Positions 60,804 to 64,000 of a DNA stretch of 64,000 bases are shown here, piece after piece. Every line of letters starts with the position of its first letter. The first letter of the stretch is position 1. The notes under the pieces were generated by a model. The model did no database searches and was not told the origin of the DNA. It worked only from the letters and a program-made list of their open reading frames with translations. The translations under genes were made by a program, and so were the position numbers. Source of the stretch: JBDTSW01 sp963799815 (GTDB taxonomy: Bacteria > Actinomycetota > Thermoleophilia > Solirubrobacterales > 70-9); contig CAWCYG010000001.1 of NCBI GenBank assembly GCA_963799815.1, positions 499,713 to 563,712 of the forward strand, given 5' to 3'.

Positions 60804-61208
60804 TTAGAAGTCTTCGGGCAGGACGTGGTCGTCCCAGAGCGCGGCGGTGAATGCCTCGACGTGCTCCGCCATGTTCGCCCGTGCCAGCAGCTCCAGGTCC
60901 TCGAGGATCGATTCGGTGCCCAAGTCGAGCACCTCGTCGAAGCGATCGACAACGCGCTGGCTGTAGGTGCCCCCGCCGGTCCACTCGCACTCGGGGCAGC
61001 GAAGCTCGACCGTCCACGAGCGTCCGGACGCCGGCGCCCAGTTGGCCGGATATACGAGATCGGAACTGCAAGCTGGGCAGATGTGCAGGTCCTCGTCGCT
61101 CCGAGCCGCCGCCTCCCGGCCCCGCCTCGCGCCGGTGAAGTGTCCTGGAGCTACGCCCTGAGCGCCATTTCGTGCCTGGGCAAGCTTCTCCGCGCCTTCC
61201 ATCCCCAT
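60804..61208 (-). CDS. Zinc-ribbon protein of unknown function
   Basis: Start is ambiguous among ATG 61226, 61208 and 61202; an AGGGGGG run favours 61208 or 61202. About 134 residues. A four-Cys ribbon (HICPACSSDLV and ELRCPECEWTGGGTYS) follows a short basic N-terminus. The C-terminal half is acidic and helical, for example SILEDLELLARANMAEHVEA and ending WDDHVLPEDF. No known family. It is convergent with the prenyl synthase. Confidence 0.62.
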   Translation of the reverse strand: MGMEGAEKLAQARNGAQGVAPGHFTGARRGREAAARSDEDLHICPACSSDLVYPANWAPASGRSWTVELRCPECEWTGGGTYSQRVVDRFDEVLDLGTESILEDLELLARANMAEHVEAFTAALWDDHVLPEDF

Positions 61209-61340
61209 ACCCCCCCTGTTGTTCATATCCCGGATATCGGCAGCACCCCAGAGAGCTTTAGGGGGTAGCACCTAGTCCCCCGAGGGTCAATCCGAAACTC
61301 CCTGGGGTGGCCCTGCCCTCACGTGGGCATCCACCAGGCA

Positions 61341-61358
61341 CTACGGGCATGCCCGTAG
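61341..61358. terminator. 18-bp perfect palindrome after dcd
   Basis: CTACGGGCATGCCCGTAG is a perfect 9+9 palindrome 7 bases past the dcd stop (61365, minus strand). It is probably the dcd terminator hairpin. The rest of the gap to the zinc-ribbon gene (61209-61340) holds no other feature I can support. Confidence 0.5.
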
Positions 61359-61364
61359 ATCGGA

Positions 61365-61937
61365 TTACTCGTCCTCACGGAAGTTGAGGTAGTAGCGAGA
61401 GGCCGTTGGCCCCTTCTGGCCCTTGTACTTCGAATCGGTGGCCGAGCTGCCGTACGGGTTCTCGGCCTCGGACGTCATCCGAACGAAGGAGAGCTGTCCG
61501 ATCTTCATCCCCGGATAGATGGCGATCGGCAGGTTGGCAACGTTGGAGAGCTCCAGCGTCAGGTGCCCGTCCCAGCCGGCATCGACGAATCCGGCCGTCG
61601 AGTGAATCAACAACCCCAGCCGCCCCAGGCTCGACTTTCCCTCCAGGCGTCCGACGAGGTCCGGCCCGAGGGAGACCCGCTCGAGCGTCGAGCCGAGGAC
61701 GAACTCGCCCGGGTGGAGGATGAAGGCCTTGCCGTCCTCGACCTCGACGAGCTCGGTCAGGTCCTCCTGGGGCTCCTTCGGATCGATGTACGGCGTCGTG
61801 TCGTTGCGAAAGACGCGGAAGTAGCGGTCAACGCGAACATCGACCGACGAAGGTTGGATGTCTCGTTCGTCGAGCGGATCGATGACGATTCCCCCGCCCT
61901 CGAGCTCCTCGCGAATCGACTTGTCCGACAGGATCAC
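61365..61937 (-). CDS. dcd: dCTP deaminase
   Basis: GTG 61937 gives 190 residues, the normal length. MILSDKSIREELEGG, IQPSSVDVRVDRYFRVFRND, EFVLGSTLERVSLGPDLVGR, EGKSSLGRLGLLIHSTAGFV (catalytic Glu region and triphosphate-binding loop) and YPGMKIGQLSF are diagnostic. Ending SKYKGQKGPTASRYYLNF is typical of Dcd, possibly the bifunctional dUMP-forming actinobacterial type. It makes dUTP or dUMP for thymidylate synthesis. Confidence 0.95.
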   Translation of the reverse strand: MILSDKSIREELEGGGIVIDPLDERDIQPSSVDVRVDRYFRVFRNDTTPYIDPKEPQEDLTELVEVEDGKAFILHPGEFVLGSTLERVSLGPDLVGRLEGKSSLGRLGLLIHSTAGFVDAGWDGHLTLELSNVANLPIAIYPGMKIGQLSFVRMTSEAENPYGSSATDSKYKGQKGPTASRYYLNFREDE

Positions 61938-62044
61938 GGCGGCAGCGTATAGACGCGGCTGGCGTCAGCCTGTCCGGAGCAAGAAATCGCTCGCAATAGG
62001 CGACTTGATCCGATCCTTACGACCCGCCGTTACCATTGCTGGCA

Positions 62045-62299
62045 ATGGATTTCAGCCTCTGGCAAATCGCAATCGTCCTCGTGATCGCTCTGATCGTGTT
62101 CGGTCCGAAGCGTTTGCCCGAGCTCGGCAAGTCGCTGGGCACCGGGATGCGCGAGTTCAAGGACTCGATCACGGGCAAGAACGACGAGGAAGAGAAGCGC
62201 GAAGAGCAGGCCAAGCTCGAGGTTCAGGCGGCCGCACCTCAACCCCGCAAGGACACCGAGCCCGTCGAGGGCGAGGTAGTCGCCGAGCCAAAGGCGTAG
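62045..62299 (+). CDS. tatA: Sec-independent translocase protein TatA
   Basis: ATG 62045 is chosen over an upstream TTG. The 84-residue protein has one TM helix (LWQIAIVLVIALIVFG), the hinge FGPKRLPELGKSLG with the conserved FG and P, an amphipathic helix (TGMREFKDSITG), and an acidic/basic tail. TatA oligomers form the passage for folded twin-Arg substrates. tatC follows after 3 bases. Confidence 0.93.
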   Translation: MDFSLWQIAIVLVIALIVFGPKRLPELGKSLGTGMREFKDSITGKNDEEEKREEQAKLEVQAAAPQPRKDTEPVEGEVVAEPKA

Positions 62300-62302
62300 C
62301 CC

Positions 62303-63073
62303 GTGGCCCGGGCTCGGGCGATCGGACACGAAGATCGCCTCACGCTCGTCGAGCATCTCGACGAGCTTCGCTCGCGAATCATCATCTCGCTCGCCGTCTT
62401 CGGCGTTGCGTTCGCGTTCTGCTTCTGGCAGGACAACCTGATGCTGGACATCTTCAACTGGCCGCTGCCCGAGGACCAAAACGAGCTGATCACCCTTTCG
62501 CCGACCGAGCCCTTCTTCACGACCGTGGAGGTCTCGGCCTACGGCGCGGCGGTCCTCTCCCTGCCGATCATCCTCTACCAGCTCTACGCGTTCGTGATCC
62601 CGGCCTTCTCGCCGCAGGAAAAGCGCGTCGTCTTCCCCTACCTCGTCGCGATGCCGATCCTCTTCATCGCCGGGATCGCCTTCGCCTACTTCGTGGTCAT
62701 GCCCGCGGCGATCACGTTCCTCCTCAACTTCAACGAGGGCAACTTCAACACCGAGCTGCGCGCGAAGGAGTACTACGGCTTCCTCGGCATCATGACCGTG
62801 ATCCTCGGCCTCCTGTTCCAGATGCCGATCGCGCTGCTGGCGGTCACGCGGCTCGGCGTGATCACGCCCGAGCAGCTGGCCCACAACCGCCGCTACGCGA
62901 TCTTCATCATCTCGATCGTGGCCGCCGCGCTCCCCGGCGGCGATCCGGTCTCGATGATCCTGATCATGATCCCGCTCGTGTTGCTGTACGAGGCCAGCGT
63001 CCAGCTCGCCAAGCGATTCGGCGAGCCGAAGGAGCTGCCGCCGTCGCAGCCCGCGGCCGAGGGCTCTGCGTGA
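62303..63073 (+). CDS. tatC: Sec-independent translocase protein TatC
   Basis: GTG 62303 gives 256 residues with six TM helices. LTLVEHLDELRSRIIISLAV is the conserved cytosolic N-terminus that recognises the twin-Arg signal; SPTEPFFTTVEVSAYGAAVL and FSPQEKRVVFPYLVAMPIL are typical loops. TatC with TatA forms a minimal Tat system. A likely local client is the Rieske subunit. Confidence 0.95.
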   Translation: MARARAIGHEDRLTLVEHLDELRSRIIISLAVFGVAFAFCFWQDNLMLDIFNWPLPEDQNELITLSPTEPFFTTVEVSAYGAAVLSLPIILYQLYAFVIPAFSPQEKRVVFPYLVAMPILFIAGIAFAYFVVMPAAITFLLNFNEGNFNTELRAKEYYGFLGIMTVILGLLFQMPIALLAVTRLGVITPEQLAHNRRYAIFIISIVAAALPGGDPVSMILIMIPLVLLYEASVQLAKRFGEPKELPPSQPAAEGSA

Positions 63074-63108
63074 GTCGCTTGCAGGCGACCCTCTAGCCTT
63101 CGCGCCGC

Positions 63109-63939
63109 ATGCTCTTCGATCTCAAGACGGGGAAGCGTCGACGCGTCGTGCAGATCGTCTTCGGCTTCCTCGCGTTCATCTTCTTCATCTCGTTCGTCGG
63201 CTTCGGGATCGGGTCCGATGTCTCGGGCGGCATCTTCGACGCGATCGGCCTCGGTGGCGGCGACTCGTCCGAGTCGACGTCGTCCCAGTACGAGCAGCAG
63301 ATCGAGGATGCCGAGAAGGACCTCGAGCAGGACCCGCGCGACCCGCAGGCGCTAACCGACCTCGCGCGGTACAAGTTCCTCTCGGGCCAAGACCAGCTCG
63401 AATTCGACGAGGAAACAGGCGTCGCCTCCCTCACCGAGGAGGCCCGTGGCGAATGGAATGACGCGCTGGACGCGTGGGAGCAGCTGCTCAAGGACAAGCC
63501 CAAGCAGCTTGATCCTCAGGTGGCGGCGCAGATGGTTTGTGCCTACGTTCCGCTCCTGCCGGCCTGCGGCGTGCAGGCGCCGGCCGATCAGATCGACCTC
63601 GACGGCGCCGTGCAGACGCAGCGGCTGATCGCCGAGGAGGACCCGACCGCAGCCGGCTACGCGCAGCTGGCGCAGTTCCTCTACTTCGACGCCCAGTTCG
63701 AGGCGGGAGACGAGGCCACCGCGGAGGCGCTGAAGCGCGCCAAGGGGAACGAGCGTGACCAGCTCGAAAAGCAGCTCAACCAGCTCGCCGAGCAGGCCAA
63801 GAAGTTCGAAAAGCAGCAGCAGCAGGCCCAGGACGCCGGCGGCGAAGAGCCCTCGTTGGAGGACCCATTTGGCGGTCTCGGAGGCACGTCGGGCGGTCTC
63901 GGCGGCACCGGCGGCGGCATCGCTCCGCCGCCGGAGTAG
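63109..63939 (+). CDS. Membrane-anchored TPR-like protein
   Basis: The 276-residue protein from ATG 63109 starts MLFDLKTGKRRRVVQIVFGF with one TM helix (about 14-35). It continues with helical repeats: QYEQQIEDAEKDLEQDPRDP, ALTDLARYKFLSGQDQLEFD, AYAQLAQFLYFDAQF-type segments and a Gln-rich coiled coil, ending in Gly/Pro-rich low complexity. The helical pairs look like degenerate TPRs. Function unknown; it follows tatC by 35 bases, so a role with export is possible. Confidence 0.7.
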   Translation: MLFDLKTGKRRRVVQIVFGFLAFIFFISFVGFGIGSDVSGGIFDAIGLGGGDSSESTSSQYEQQIEDAEKDLEQDPRDPQALTDLARYKFLSGQDQLEFDEETGVASLTEEARGEWNDALDAWEQLLKDKPKQLDPQVAAQMVCAYVPLLPACGVQAPADQIDLDGAVQTQRLIAEEDPTAAGYAQLAQFLYFDAQFEAGDEATAEALKRAKGNERDQLEKQLNQLAEQAKKFEKQQQQAQDAGGEEPSLEDPFGGLGGTSGGLGGTGGGIAPPPE

Positions 63940-63971
63940 GCGAGCGGGCCCTCGCTAATCTGTCCGCCCCC

Positions 63972-64000
63972 GGGCCGTTAGCTCAGCTGGTAGAGCAGGA
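63972..64000 (+). tRNA. 5' part of a tRNA gene, probably tRNA-Lys (partial at window end)
   Basis: GGGCCGT acceptor strand, TA at positions 8-9, D stem GCTC and loop AGCTGGTA closed by GAGC are all canonical for a tRNA 5' half. The sequence stops before the anticodon. The acceptor GGGCCGT and AGCAGGA after the D arm match actinobacterial tRNA-Lys best, but identity cannot be proven from the visible part. Confidence 0.8.

Overview
The window is very GC-rich, densely coded DNA with many ATGA/GTGA overlaps and frequent GTG and TTG starts. The gene set points to an aerobic, menaquinone-using high-GC actinobacterium. The split cytochrome b with a fused cytochrome c next to Rieske, menG and a polyprenyl synthase, together with several lineage-type hypothetical proteins, makes Thermoleophilia (Solirubrobacterales-like) my best guess; this is inference, as no rRNA is present. 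At least 20 otherwise well-conserved genes change frame once or more, often at G/C runs, which looks like uncorrected single-base indels rather than true gene decay. For those genes I give the span of the reconstructed gene.

Layout. 0-9.8 kb: small membrane proteins, a phosphodiesterase-family protein, GtrA, GroES, an MBL/double-rhodanese enzyme, an overlapping sulfatase/sulfotransferase pair, small zinc-ribbon and cupin proteins, and a polytopic glycosyltransferase-like protein whose 3' end runs into a 3' half of an initiator tRNA. 9.8-16.2 kb: an accessory island with a sigma-like factor, a ParB-like protein, small DNA-binding-type proteins, a SNF2-type helicase, a PD-(D/E)XK-like nuclease and a C5-cytosine methyltransferase fused in frame to a Vsr mismatch endonuclease. 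16.3-28 kb: TraR/DksA protein, F420-type oxidoreductase, lipoprotein, hydrolase, MMPL exporter, a three-domain peptidoglycan hydrolase, an ECF sigma factor carrying its own zinc-finger/membrane segment, and secreted or small membrane proteins.

28-40.5 kb is a catabolic cluster: GntR regulator, FAD/GcvT dehydrogenase, small-molecule kinase, APC permease, FGGY kinase, glutamine-synthetase-like ligase, PuuD-like hydrolase, aldehyde dehydrogenase and SDR. The last four overlap as one operon and fit gamma-glutamylation of an amine or alkanolamine. 40.6-50.3 kb: small stress-type proteins, a MarR-controlled ABC exporter, YmdB-type phosphoesterase, a second ABC system, and an extremely acidic protein. 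50.4-53.8 kb: hemB, a fused AhbA/AhbB-like siroheme decarboxylase and hemL. 53.8-56.1 kb: a 14-TM MFS exporter with a divergent TetR gene and two matching 16-bp operators. 56.1-60.8 kb: respiratory operon (a possible prenyltransferase-component protein, qcrA, qcrB, qcrC, menG, polyprenyl diphosphate synthase). 60.8-64 kb: zinc-ribbon protein, dcd, tatA, tatC, a membrane-anchored helical protein and the start of a tRNA gene, probably tRNA-Lys.

The features most worth following are the tRNA-associated island with its Dcm-Vsr fusion, the AhbAB-like fusion inside a heme operon, the self-contained sigma/anti-sigma protein, and the amine glutamylation cluster with its candidate operators.
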